Positions 41,138 to 53,700 of a DNA stretch of 64,000 nucleotides are shown here, piece after piece. How positions within the stretch are numbered: position 1 is the stretch's first letter; every line of letters starts with the position of its first letter. A program made the translations under genes and the position numbers. This stretch comes from Onchocerca volvulus (taxonomy: Eukaryota; Nematoda; Chromadorea; Rhabditida; Onchocercidae). The notes beneath the pieces were generated by a model. That model saw nothing but the letters and a program-made list of their open reading frames with translations, had not been told where the DNA came from and did not search any database. The DNA is taken from the NCBI GenBank assembly GCA_000499405.2, contig HG738138.1:10228888-10292887 (forward strand). Reading direction: 5' to 3'.

Positions 41138-43543
41138 CGAGGCTTCGCGGATGTTCCTTTCTTCCTGAATTTTTTTATGCAGTCTAATTAGATTATTATT
41201 TGTGCATATCTTTCAGAAACCACGATTATTGATAAAATTAGCAAAACTTCTTTCACATGAACATCTCTTTTTTTTTTTTTTATTATTATAAGAGAAGAGG
41301 TTCTCATACTGTATATTTCTCATGTGTATGTCTTATCAATCATGTGGCTCCGAGCCTCCGTTGCGAATCTATCGAAGGATACAGATGCGACAGCGTCAAG
41401 TTTCTTGCTCCCGCATACGTATCGGAGTTCCATATCGTCAACGTTAGACTCGGAGCATTACTACCATTCACTTATCACTTTCTTCAGTAACACTCACTTT
41501 TTGGTCATATCCAATATTATGTGATCAACATCACTCAGCAGGTGTTGATTCTACCTGTTGAGTTATTTAAAGAACTACTTGCAAAATAATTTGTTGTCAA
41601 TTAATGTTCATCAAATTTCAAATTTCTTCTAGATACTTTACCCAAGAATTAATAAAAATTCCGATTTTGCGTAACAAAATATTTTAAAAATGAGAAAATA
41701 TTTGTTCGACGAGATTTAGAAATTTTTAGTACGGAAACTATAAAAAATGAAACAAACGGGCAATAAGTATTGAAATCGAGTTGCATTGCTCAAAAATCCA
41801 ATCGAACAAAACTCGATTATCAGCAATATTTCGTCTTTTTCTCTCTTTTCTTAATTTTTTTTTTTTTTAAAGGTTTAGTTAATTTGCTGCCTCCGCTGTT
41901 CTTTCCATTGTTTCATTCTTTTTTTATAAGTGAAGTTGATTTCCAGTCTTCTCCACTGCAATATTGATAAAATAATTGCATATGAAATAAAACTGATTTC
42001 TGAAAGAATCAGAAGCAAACATTATTTTAGATTCAACTATTTTGACCGTTTTGCTAAGCTTCATGAATTCCTTTTTTTCTGATACATTTGAAGGAATAGT
42101 AGTAATTCATTCATTTGAATAATAGAGAGAAATTAATAACTGATAAGTGTTTATTTTTTGGTTGGACAGCAAGTGAGGAAAAATGGGGGAGAAAATCATA
42201 GTTTTCTAAATTTCTATAATTTAAAATAACTTTTAATAAATTATTAGAAAAATCTAAAAGTATTTCAGAGTTGTACAGAAGATAAAAAGAAATATACTCT
42301 TAATAGTTATTGTTGTCTACGCATCATTACAGCCGAAGTATAGAAGTTCATTTATTGTTAATCAGTATATGACGTGAAATGAAGTTGTTTACAATTTATG
42401 ATGTATTAAATGTCAATTTGAATTGCTGATGAATGACTATTTATAGCGCAGATATGTAACTAAACAGACATTGGAATTTTTGTATTTATTTCTTTGTTTT
42501 TTTAAAATTCCTCTTATCTCTTCTTAGGTAATACTTGAAAGATGTTTTATAAACGGATAGATCTTTTGGCTTATTTTGTCAACTACTCACTACACGAAAT
42601 CAATGTTCGCGCGAAAAAAAACAAAGTAAGAAAAGAAGGAAAAATGAAAGTACCAATTTTTTCGACTGTTAGAAATGAGTGAAATTTGTTTGCTTATAAT
42701 ATATCATGTAAACATTTGTGCAGATATTTTCCAGTAATAAAAACCAATTTTCATTTTGAAACAGATCAGTGTCTATTAAAAAATATCATTAATAATAAAA
42801 TCATTTAAATTTTACACCATTCTGTTCCAATAACAGTAGCAATGTTCATTGCACTTTGATCGAAAATGACAGGCCAAGTTTACATTTAGGATATGATTCA
42901 AATGCTAAGCTTTAATTTTTGTTTTAATAAGCTTTGTTGTAATTTTAAGATATCAGAATCTTCCCAATATTTATTGATAAGAGGGAAACATTCGTCAAAG
43001 AAGTCATTATCAGGTGAAGTGGAAACTTTCCCAAGTTGATCAAGATAAGCAAGCTTGAATAAAATGTTCCTGAATTACAAATGTAAAAACTATTGGTAGA
43101 AAGTTAAACTAATCCTTCTTTTATTCATGCAAAAGGCGAGCATTCCGAATATTTTTAGAAACAATAAAAGTCCACCAAATATACACGCGAACTCCCATCA
43201 TTTCGTTGAATTGTCTTCCAAAATTTAATGTCATATTTCTATACATGGAAGTGCGAAGTCACACGACAATTTCAATCTTTATGGAGATATTGATGAGCAG
43301 GAATTTCATGTCAGATAATTAGCGTAATGAGTCGAATATTTATGTCATAAACTTCGCCAAATTATTGAGAAGAATGATACGAAAACAACGCTATCATACA
43401 TTGGATTTGTGTGCTTGTGCGTATATATGTGCACATTTAGATACATGATGTGATTGTCGATGTATATAAAAGGAAAACTTGTCACAGTGATGATCGCTCA
43501 CCGACCCAGATTTCCCTTAAGGTGTAATACATTCTTCATCGTA
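41138..43543. other. Intergenic DNA between innexin and EB-module gene
   Basis: Poly-T rich and closed in most frames. The frames at 41257-41524 overlap each other, have no homology that I recognise and probably lie in the innexin 3' UTR. Nothing else is seen. Confidence 0.5.
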
Positions 43544-43550
43544 TGCATAC

Positions 43551-43583
<33 letters not shown>

Positions 43584-43650
43584 TACACACACACACACAC
43601 ACACACGCACACACACATACATACATACATACATGCATATGTGTGTGTGA
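43544..43650. repeat. (CA)n/(CATA)n microsatellite
   Basis: About 100 bases of CACA, CATACA and ACATACAT units ending in GCATATGTGTGTGTG, so its end is a short inverted repeat of its body. It finishes only 34 bases before the start codon of the EB-module gene. Confidence 0.95.
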
Positions 43651-43683
43651 CATTATCGAAACGAATGATTTCATTGAATCTAA

Positions 43684-46600
43684 ATGGCGACGTACTATTT
43701 GAGTGTCATCACAACAGCCTTACTTCACTTTACCAAATCTTTTCATGGTTTTGATGTACCTTGTACACGTAAGTTATGATATTCATCGATCCATCTATCT
43801 ATTATATCAATCTCTTCCAATTATTTGAGATTATTTCTAATTAACTCTTATAAGACTGATAGTAGTAACAGCGTATCACATTATGTTTATATCAAAATAT
43901 CACAAAAAGAATTCTACAAATCAGTATTAATCAAATTGATTTAATTTCAAAATTTAATTGGGTTTTAAGAAAGGGATTTTGTAAACACATTGATTATAGA
44001 GAAATTAATCAGTGGCAAGTGTTTATTTGATGAAGATTGTTATGGTATGAACAGTGTTTGTCGGGAACAACGATGTACATGTCCAACAAATTTCGAAGAG
44101 TTTGATATTGACGGACAGACAACCATATGCAGATTAGGTATCATTAATAAGATTTTTCTTAACTTTCATTAAAATGCGTCATTTAACTAATGTATAATTA
44201 AGCAATACATACATACATGATTTTTGATGTCATTTTGAATTTAAAAAAATTTCCCTAAATGATATGATTGATGTAGATAATGGAGAGGCTAATTCGAAGG
44301 TTCGATTTCATTTTTTCTAAAATTAAGCATTCCTACCGAATGATCGTCGATCGTTGAATCAGAAATTGCTAATTTTATGTTTTTTTTTTTTTAATTTTCA
44401 AGTTTTTAGTCAATAAATTCTCCAGTTCGTCTTCCGATTACTGTTCGTAACGATCTTTATATTTTAAATCACAGTTTTGTTCAGCTCCGAACAAGATTGG
44501 TGACAGCTGTCAAAGAGACTGCAAACCGCCGCTTCTTTGTCGAGATGGAAAATGTGAATGTTGGGGTGGCAGTATTATTAACGGAGAATGTGTCGTATGT
44601 AAGTTTTATTATGAACAGAGAATGAGTTATATGTATAAAGTCCTAATTTTTTTTTCTTGCATAAGTTTTATTCGTTATCCTAAAAGTTGTATTTCAGCTT
44701 GTCCATCAGGACAGCAGTTATACGGGGTCGAATGTCAAAGAGTAGCACATTGGGGACAAAGTTGTGAAAAGGACAATCAGTGTGTCGATGTTTTCAATGC
44801 ATGCATCGCCGGAATATGCCAGTGTGCTCCCGGTACTACACGTGATGTAATCAAACAACGATGTTTTGCGTGTATGTTTGCAGCAAATTTAAATTCTTCT
44901 AATTAACACAAATGAATATTTCTATCTATAGTATTCTTCCAGGATAAAGCTAACAGGTAGTTTCAAACATTTTGAAACATTTTGAAATATCAAATTTTAT
45001 TGAGTATTATACATTACTGTTGCAAAAAATTTGTTGATATAAACTTAAACTGTTTTGATAAGCACGAAATTTTCAAAAATTTTTTCACATTATCTATTAA
45101 TTTAAAAATTGAATTGTTTTATGTAATCGAAATGAAATTCGGTACAAACTGCTATTATTCGAAGTTATAAAATTTGCAAGGATTGAAATGAACATGTAAT
45201 TGTTTCCAATGAAAATTCTCTAGTATGTCCGGATGGATCACAACCTCAACAAGCTTGTCGACGTCTTTTTATCAATGATATTGATATGCTTGAGAATGCT
45301 GCATCGACGGATAGCTGTCCTTTGGGTTATCGATGTGTAGCGTACGGTAGTCCCTACGTGGGACATTGCTGCAAATTGAAGTGTCCCTATGGAGAACCCG
45401 ATCTAATGTATATTTTGTCATTTCTCATAGCAATTTCTTTTCAATAACTTACGAAAGAATTCATTTCAAGCTAGAATATTTGGTTTCTTTGCATAAGTAC
45501 ACAGTTGATTCTTTATAAATGATGTCGTAATTCCTAGAATTTCAGGCAATCGTGCGATATGGGCGTCTCCGAGAAATATCGGTGTCGACCGCTTACTCAT
45601 CACTGCTACACAATCTCGGAGCCTGGTTGGAAAACAAGTTTATGTTGTCCAAAGCCATGTCGTGATCCAACTCCACTTTATGTTAATAATCAATGTTTAA
45701 GTATAGGACATAGGGAGGATCCCTGTCAGCTTCATCAACAGGTCTTACTTTTTTTTCATACTGTCCATCAATTTATTGATTTCTTCATCTCTTACTTCGC
45801 TAATTTAAATTCCATTTAATTAACGATGAGCATGTATGGAATACACATTATTCTAATTAATATTCATTAGCAGTGCTGCATAGAGTTTAAATTGAAATGA
45901 CTAGTCATTATGATAGTTAATGATAATTTGAACTCTTCAATTTCAGTGCGAGGGTGGTGTAACAATGAATTGTGCCATGGGACTCTGTCAGTGCAAAGAT
46001 GGCTTTCATCCTGTAAGTTTTCATTTAAATTATTTCACAAAGGATGTATTTAACAGTTAAATATTTGATAATTAAATTTATTAGTCTTGGCTAAGCAATA
46101 AATGGCTGCAGTTCAAATAGAAAGATGAGATATGGAATTTTCTTTCTTTTATTGCTATTTATTTATAATTTATCTAAAAATTTCCTAGTGAAAATTTTGG
46201 AATTTATTTTTTGCATACAAGTAATGAAACATGTTTTAAGATTAGTATTTCAATTTTTGGTGATATGTAAATGAAATATTTTACATTTGCTTATTTCCTT
46301 TTTCATCCTCATTGTTACTGAAATGAAATCTCAGAAAGAGTAATGAAGCTTTCTGGATAAAACATTTCACAACTACTGGTTTTAAATATAGAAAGTTGCA
46401 TATTACTTAAGTATTAGGAATCAGAGGTGAGAAACTGAGAAACCGACGCGGTATGTCTTAGCTGTCGTTGTTGCGTGATACAAAATATGATCTTTTTTTA
46501 TTATTTTTTTTCTTTTTTTTTTCAAATGACTAAGCTTTACTTTGTTGATGGATCAAGTATTTCATCGAAGCAGTTCATTTACTATAACTAATTATTTATG

Positions 46601-47528
46601 AATGTGATGCGCACTTTGTTCCTTAAAAATGAATTCAGAAAGACTAAGTATGAAAAATGCTAAAATTGGATTTATTGTTTAGAAGATTTTTGATAAGATA
46701 ATTTATCGGTAATTCGTTACAAACAATTTTTGATAGTAAAATATGAAATTATGCTAAACTGGATAAAATAGATATGGTGGTATCTTTTAGAAAAGAATAA
46801 ATTCTTTTATTAGAACTGCTATAATCGATTTGTTGCCATCCCTTTTTGTATCCATAAAATTAATATCAATTAAACTACAATTTTTATAACGAGGTAGGCT
46901 TGAAAAGGTGCTTTTAGGGTATTGATGGATTTTCTGAGCAATACTGGTTCAACAAAAGGCTCGCTTCCTGTACAATGATGTTATTGTTGTGGTTCTCTAC
47001 AGTACAGTGAAAACGATGTTGTTGGTGAGATGTTTTAATTATAGTGCAAACTAATAGTAGAGCTTAGTCATCAAGTTTTATGTTTGTGCAAATTAATTAG
47101 TAATGATATTAGCCCGCAACAACGCAGTTTAGACATTCCGTATACTTCACTATTGTTCTTAATTTAATGTTATCTCCAATTTATTATAGAGTAATGATGG
47201 TCGATTTCCAACATGCGAAAAAAGTTGTGGAATTGATGAAGTCGCTGTGATGGATAAATGTATGCGACGAGTACAGCTAGGTGAAAGATGTGTGACCAGC
47301 AAGCAATGTCCAAATTTCTCAGAATGTCGCTTTGGCACTTGTCAATGTTTGTGCGGCTATAAACAGGTAACATTTATTTCATTCTGCAAACATTCACATG
47401 TTTATAAACCAGTTTTTCAGGATTCCTTGATTGGATCACGCTGTACCAATCCAGATGATCCATTCAGTTTAAATGCAATTTTAACGGGTGTTGAACAAGT
47501 ATTCGGTGGAAAAGCACGGAATCCATAA
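43684..47528 (+). CDS. Secreted cysteine-rich EB-module protein
   Basis: Predicted extracellular protein of about 413 aa built from EB-type modules, a nematode-expanded Cys-rich fold. Exons: 43684-43768 (signal peptide, MATYYLSVITTALLHF), 44000-44137, 44485-44598, 44698-44871, 45224-45407, 45546-45741, 45947-46012, 47190-47366, 47421-47528. Each middle exon carries one Cys cluster: CLFDEDCYGMNSVCREQRC, then CKPPLLCRDGKCEC, CEKDNQCVDVFNAC with GICQCAPGT, a less regular module around CPLGYRCVAYG, then CEGGVTMNCAMGLCQC and CVTSKQCPNFSECRFGTCQC. The tail after GSRCTNPDDP has no further cysteines. There is no transmembrane segment. All junctions agree in phase, and the exon-per-module layout suggests exon duplication. 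The function is unknown; secreted or cuticle-associated roles are typical of such proteins. Confidence 0.88.
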
Positions 47529-47968
47529 TATTTTCATTGTTTATTTGAAGAGTTTTCACTGTTCCCTTTTATTGAATAAAGTAATATATTTCGCATCACA
47601 TCGGTTTAATGCCCAGTTTCTTCCAATTAATCCAGCTAAGACGTGCTATGAGATCTGTAATATATTTGAATTGAAATTAAATAAATAAGATGAAAACAAA
47701 AAGGGAAGGGTGAAGCGTGAATGAAAATTATGTGTACACTTTTCAAGAAATTATTGAAAAAATTCTTTGCGAAGTATTAGAGTAAAGTTAGCTGATTCAT
47801 TCTCATTGAAGTCTTACTGTAACATAGTTGCTAAATCTGATGCCAACAAATAGGTATTTATTTTTCAGAAAAAAAAAAAAAAAAAACTTCCTCTATTGAT
47901 CTATTATGCTCTCTTTTTCATCAAGAACTTTTCATCATAACTGTTGGGAAATATTTGAAAAGAAAGAT

Positions 47969-48970
47969 TTACGAACCACTAGTACTCCAGTTTGGTGCTT
48001 GGGGGTTCCCGGATCGTGCCATTACAAGAGCTTCCTTCAAGTAAGCATGTATATTTTGATGATCATTCTTCAGTAGATTCTCAAGAAGTGAAATATATGC
48101 AATCGCTAGATTCAGTGTATCTATTTTGGATAAGCGTTTCTCGTATGGAAATGTTGGAATATATCGCCGTAGTTTCTGCAAAGTATTATTTTCCATAAAA
48201 GCGTAGTATAAAACATCTTTGCTATTTTCATTACTTCATTGGTTATTATTCACTCACTAATTACTTTTTCAATAACAACCATAGGCTATGAGCGTCAATA
48301 GTAGGAATGATTAAAAAGTATCGATTTCTTATTCTCATTTAAAAAATTGTATTCATTACACCACTTCATATATTCATTAACTGTTAACAAAAGTTTTCTA
48401 TACGAGTTTGACAATCAGTGAAGCTCTAGAAAAGAAATGAGGAAGCAAAAAAAAAAAAATAGTATTAGTGATTAGAAACTTACTATTTTCATTACTCATT
48501 AATTGTTACTCATTAATACTTATCAATCACCTTACTATTGTCTTATAAGTAAGATATAGTGTTGAAAGTTTCTTACCGATGCCATAAGCACAGTTTTTAA
48601 GCAAAATTGACGAAATTAGCTTCTATGTGTGAATTACTTGATTTGTGACTTATTTTTTACTGTTCAAGAGAAAGATTAGAATAAAATCGATTTCTTGTGA
48701 GATAGCTCATAGTTTCTCAGGAAATTCCTACATTAATTTTAAGTTTTAGTCAGGAAAATGCCAATTTTTTATTAAAAGGCATGCTAGTTAATATAGTGAA
48801 TAAAAACCATTCACCATAAAAGCGACATTAATACTGCACATCCGTCGGCGTTCTCGAAAATTGGCAGCACGGCGATCAACGAACCAATTCATCTGCTCAT
48901 TTTCTTCTGATTCCTCTTCTTGCGAACCAAATTGTGCTTCAGTTTGTTGTGCATTTAATTCCTCAAACAT
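47969..48970 (-). CDS. bHLH transcription factor, PTF1A/HLH-13 type
   Basis: Small nuclear basic helix-loop-helix factor of about 120 aa in two exons. Exon 1 (48970-48815) gives an acidic N-terminus (EEESEENEQMNWF) and the basic region plus start of helix 1 (RRAANFRERRRMCSINVAFM). Exon 2 (48175-47969) gives KLRRYIPTFPYEKRLSKIDT and the second helix LNLAIAYISLLENLL. The basic region is complete and keeps the E-box-contacting Glu and Arg of RERRRM. PYEKRLSK with an AAN-RERRRM basic region is typical of the PTF1A/FERD3L group; C. elegans HLH-13 belongs there. The C-terminal tail NPQAPNWSTSGS is short. The intron (48814-48176) sits inside helix 1. The 3' ends of this gene and the EB-module gene face each other about 440 bases apart. 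Confidence 0.85.
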
Positions 48971-50721
48971 GAGTTCGTAATTTTTTTACAAAAATTGAAA
49001 TTGTTTCAAAGGCTTGAATAAAATTGAGTTGAATTCTCTAAATTTTGAAGATTCTTCCTTGTTCCAATCGTATTTATTAGAGGGTAATGATTCTAGTGTC
49101 AAGATCATAATCTTCTAATCAGAGTAACTCTCCTGTGGATCAAAATAGTTGGCATATAAATATGCTTCGGTTTCCTTTGAGCTATTATTCAAATCCGATG
49201 AAAAGAAAAACGTACCAGTTTCATTATGATAGCTGGTAACAGCGAATTTTTCCTGCATATGCTGATGCACAAATAATTCGAAGATATAGGTGAAAAGGAT
49301 TTGAAAACTACTTAAAATTGCTTCTTATTTAGAAAGTCTGATATTTTTTTATAAGTTAATTCGAATTATATTAGCATGATTAGTGCGCGTAAAAAAAGTT
49401 AAAGAGAAATTTATACTTTTGTTTCAGGATTTGCCTGTTCATTTATAATTTTGTTTTGATATTCCACTTTTAAAATATTTGGTAATAAGCATTAAAAATT
49501 AACATTTTCATTCTTTCCGAATATAAACTTTTTCATGAAGAATTTTAATAGTGTAATTTCATAGCTTGCGGAATGAATTCATAAATTTAGTATCAATCAT
49601 ACCACTTCTTTAATCTAAATTACCCAATTCAAAATTTCGAAGTTAAGCAGCTCTACTAGAAATCATGAAATCCTCACGCAATGATTGGAATTTTAAATAC
49701 GATGAAAAAACAAGAATGCTCATTGAACAACTATAATGGGAAATGAAAGCATCGAATAGAAAGCCTAATGACGAACTCAATTATGAATTGAAGAGATTTT
49801 GAGAAGGCAAGGCAATTGAAGCAACGGAGCGTTAAATAGTTAGTAATTTATTTGTGACGTTATTTCATATCCAGAATGACTGAAAATGACATAGTTAAGT
49901 GGGCAACATGCATGCTTTTGATGAACAATCCGAGAAATTTCAATTTTAGATTCTCATAAGATGGAGAATCTTTATAAGCAATGTGATGGAGCCATATGAC
50001 AGCTATTTCAGTCATTCTGTCTTTTATCTAATATTTTCTAAAACTCATTAATCAAGTCTTTTACTAGAAAATTCAAGCTAATTTTAGTATTTCAAAATTA
50101 AAAAAATCAAACCTATCTAGGAAAGTTTATTTTTAACGCATAATTATATGGGCTTTTAAATCTTTGGGCTCGTTGCTTTATCATTTAGTTTGTTGAATTT
50201 TTTTTTTTTGCTAGAAAAATTTGCAAATCCAGAAAAAACATATATTTAGGGATTTGTTGATGGAAACAATACAATTGCAATATGCATCACATAGAAAAAA
50301 GAAAATGAAGCTTAAAAGAAGAAATATAAAATAAAAATATATGCGGGAATGATCACATTTTGCCCTTTCGATTGTATTTCCAATCATTTTTTAACCATAA
50401 ATGCTTTGTTATAATATGGCATGCTATGGTCATGTTACAAAATATCTCCTCCGCCATTAATGTTCTCATTTCGGGTCCTGAAAATTCATTATGATAATGT
50501 TGAATCAAGAAATCGTATAAAATTATCACCCAGGAATGACATATAAAGTCATTAAAAATTTTGTATTTAAACTTTTTACTAGTAATGTCTTCATTTTCCT
50601 TTTCCTTTAATTTTTTTTTCATTTGTAAAATAGAATTCGAGTGGAGTGAATCGATAAAAAAAAAATAAATAATCAATTATTTATGTGCTGATAATATGCG
50701 AAAAATAAATAAAAATGATTT
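48971..50721. other. Intergenic DNA, no gene recognised
   Basis: Upstream of the bHLH gene and downstream of the PAN/ZP gene, so it should contain the bHLH promoter and the PAN/ZP 3' UTR. A 107-codon minus-strand frame (50676-50353) is Lys/Ile-rich without family resemblance and just follows the PAN/ZP stop; I treat it as UTR or chance. Confidence 0.45.
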
Positions 50722-53700
50722 TCATTTCAAATATTTTTGCCTGATCATTTTGGGTAATGTCGTACGCGGTTCCGCAGGACAACAACATTCCTTATGGCCA
50801 AAGTAAACACGTTGAGGAGCTGACATGATACTGTACCGTCTTTCACTGCCTGAAAAGAATCGTTGAAAAGACTTCATCGAAATATTTGTATGATTACTTC
50901 TTTTTTCTCTTTTTTTGTTTTTTTTGTTTTTTTATTCAGTAATGACCAATAAATGACCGAACATTGCATTCAAGCATTCTTCTCTACTGATATAAATAGA
51001 TTCTTATCAAAGTTTGATAAATGTTTATAAAAATACCAGCAGAAACAGATTCTTCCTGATTTCTTAACCGTGTATACTTGCATAGCATAAAGATTTGCAT
51101 CGTTAAAAGTATTACTGTGAATACAATAAGGATGAAAAATGCAAAACTTGGAACGCATAAATGACTGTTTTCAGGAAATTGAAGTGGTACGATATCTGCA
51201 GGAAGATTTATAAATGTTATTTAAACTTCAACAGAGAACGATAAATATAAAGTCTAGTGTCGGCTTCAAAACTTTGTACTTTTAGTTTCAGCGATTAAAA
51301 ACTGAAATTGAAAAATTGACGAAGTGAAACAAGCTCTTCTCTTTCTCTCTTTCACGAATATAACCTTTGCTTTTCAATTATGGTATCTTTAATGTTCAGG
51401 AAATCTTACGAAATTTCGAAGTTAGCTTACTCTGATTTAGCGATTGCTGGTCGATTCTCGTTACATTGTCGTTAGCCATTATATCTGCATTTTTTTCAAC
51501 AATCGTAAAAGTCCCAGTGATCAGCTCTCTTTTAATTCGCTGGGTTGAGATCTAAATTGAATTCATGTCATATAAAACTAGCTTATCATGGTTCAACAGC
51601 TGCAAATAATTTTACTATAGAAGCTCACAATACTTAGCAAAAAAAGGACGCATAGATTTACCTGTTGAGCAAGAGAAGTAAAAGTTTCTCGCTTTTTCTT
51701 ATTAGAATTTGTTAAACTGCGTTTGACTTCGTTATCACAAGCAACCTTTAATTAGCGGTGTTTGTTTTAGCAAAGTTTTTGCGAACAATACACAAATGAT
51801 AGAAGGGAAGCTTGAAAGAAAAATAAGCTTATTTTTAATCATTATCCTTAATGTTCAGGATTTTGGCGATACATAAGATTTATTTCGTTTTGCGCTTACG
51901 AAATCAATGATATTAAATCTGTGCCTGAACTTGTTCTCAATAAAAGGCTAGAATTGTTAACGATCTTCTCCATCTTATCATGTCGTGATTTATGACTCTT
52001 TCTAATCTCTTTCAGACAGAAAAATCTCTATTTCCTCCCTCATGTTAAAAAAATTCGAAAAAGCGAAATACAGACCGGTAAGCATTTTTCAACACAAATA
52101 TCCACAGAACAAAGGATTCGAACACGATTTGACCCATCAAATCGAAAAACTTTAATTTTAGTCCTCAAACCACCATCAAACTGTGCAATGGGATGTTGCA
52201 TTAGTTGGCGACTCACTTTACTGTCAATACATCTAAAAAATGCTAAAATAAATATAAATTCTTTGTATGAAAGAATTTTTTAAATATATTACAGCTTTCA
52301 GGAAGATTTTGGATTGGAGTTCGCTAACTTCTGGCTACTTTGAGATGCCAAATTGGGAATAGGACTAACTTATCCATAGTATCAAAAAGTTCCAAAATAG
52401 CAATGATAAAGATATTGTGCTATTGATAAAAACATAATATGATAACAAAATACTAATGTAGTATAAGCAATACTTGCCCATTAGCAATAAGCGTAAGTGG
52501 AATTGGTGCAGGTGGCGTTCCATCCAAACGTTCTGCGACACATCGATTTACGAACAGCCCAACATTACCCATGCGATCTTCGACCACTGTCCATCTCATT
52601 TCCAATTCTTCGCCCATTACAGCGGTACTCACTGGTTGGTCACCACGAAGTACTGTTAATTGTACGTAGTCATTAGAAGCGGGAATAGATAACCAGTCTT
52701 GTGACGCTTCTTGTAAATTTCTGTAATGAAATCAATGGTACAATATTCATTTTCAAATTTTTTGTTAGACTGAATTAATTAATTGGAATTAGCATAGTTA
52801 TGTTCATGTTCATAATTTAAACTTCTTGAATGCTCATTATCTAATAACTTTTCGCACTAAGTTGAAAGCATCCATTACAAACAAAAATCATTAGAGATAA
52901 AAGTTCCATGTTCCAGCTATTATCACATATAAATAAACATTAACTTAATATACATCTTATCTTGAGCCGAATCACTCGTAATTTGATCGTTTGAGTAATC
53001 GCAGGTAATGTTGAATACTCGATCTTTGTCTGTCATCAGTCCTGGTATTCCCAGACCGTTCTTTTGGACTACCACAATGAAAGACCAAGTTGAGGGATTC
53101 TAAGCACCGATTGATCGTAAGCAATGGAGTAAAGCGAATATAATTAATATAATTATCTACGACATAATTTGTATGCCGCAAGTACTACCTTTTCCATGAA
53201 TTTAGTTTTTAAAATATTGTAATATTATTTATGATCCTCTTGATGCAAACACTTTGAAAAATTAAAATTCTAAGTTAAAACTACAATAAAACGAACAGTT
53301 TCATAGCCAGGGCACGGTGGATTATTTTGGCGAAGAGTGGACAGTGCAATTTCCATTGTTGCATTAATCGTATTACTAAATTCAGAGCGGCATGTTGCAA
53401 AATGATCTTTGAGAAATATTGCACCAACTGTAGGTTTGGAAAAAAGTACAGATATTGAAATTCCAGCAACGCCACATTCTGCTTCCAGTCCTGGATATAA
53501 TTTATACATATTTAACTTTTCCATTTCATATTTTCATATATTCTTCCACTAAAACTTGCAAAACTTTTGAGTATTTCAGTTCAACTCTTTTCCATCAATA
53601 CTAAACAAATGAATATTTAACTCCCATGAATTGCTTCCAAATCAAGATTCTCATGCTTGTTGATATCGGGAGAATCAAGATTATCAGTAAATGATATTAA

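Noticed and set aside
50353..50676. 107-codon minus-strand frame just beyond the PAN/ZP stop
   Set aside because: Lys/Ile/Phe-rich, without domains or splice connection; more likely 3' UTR or intergenic chance.
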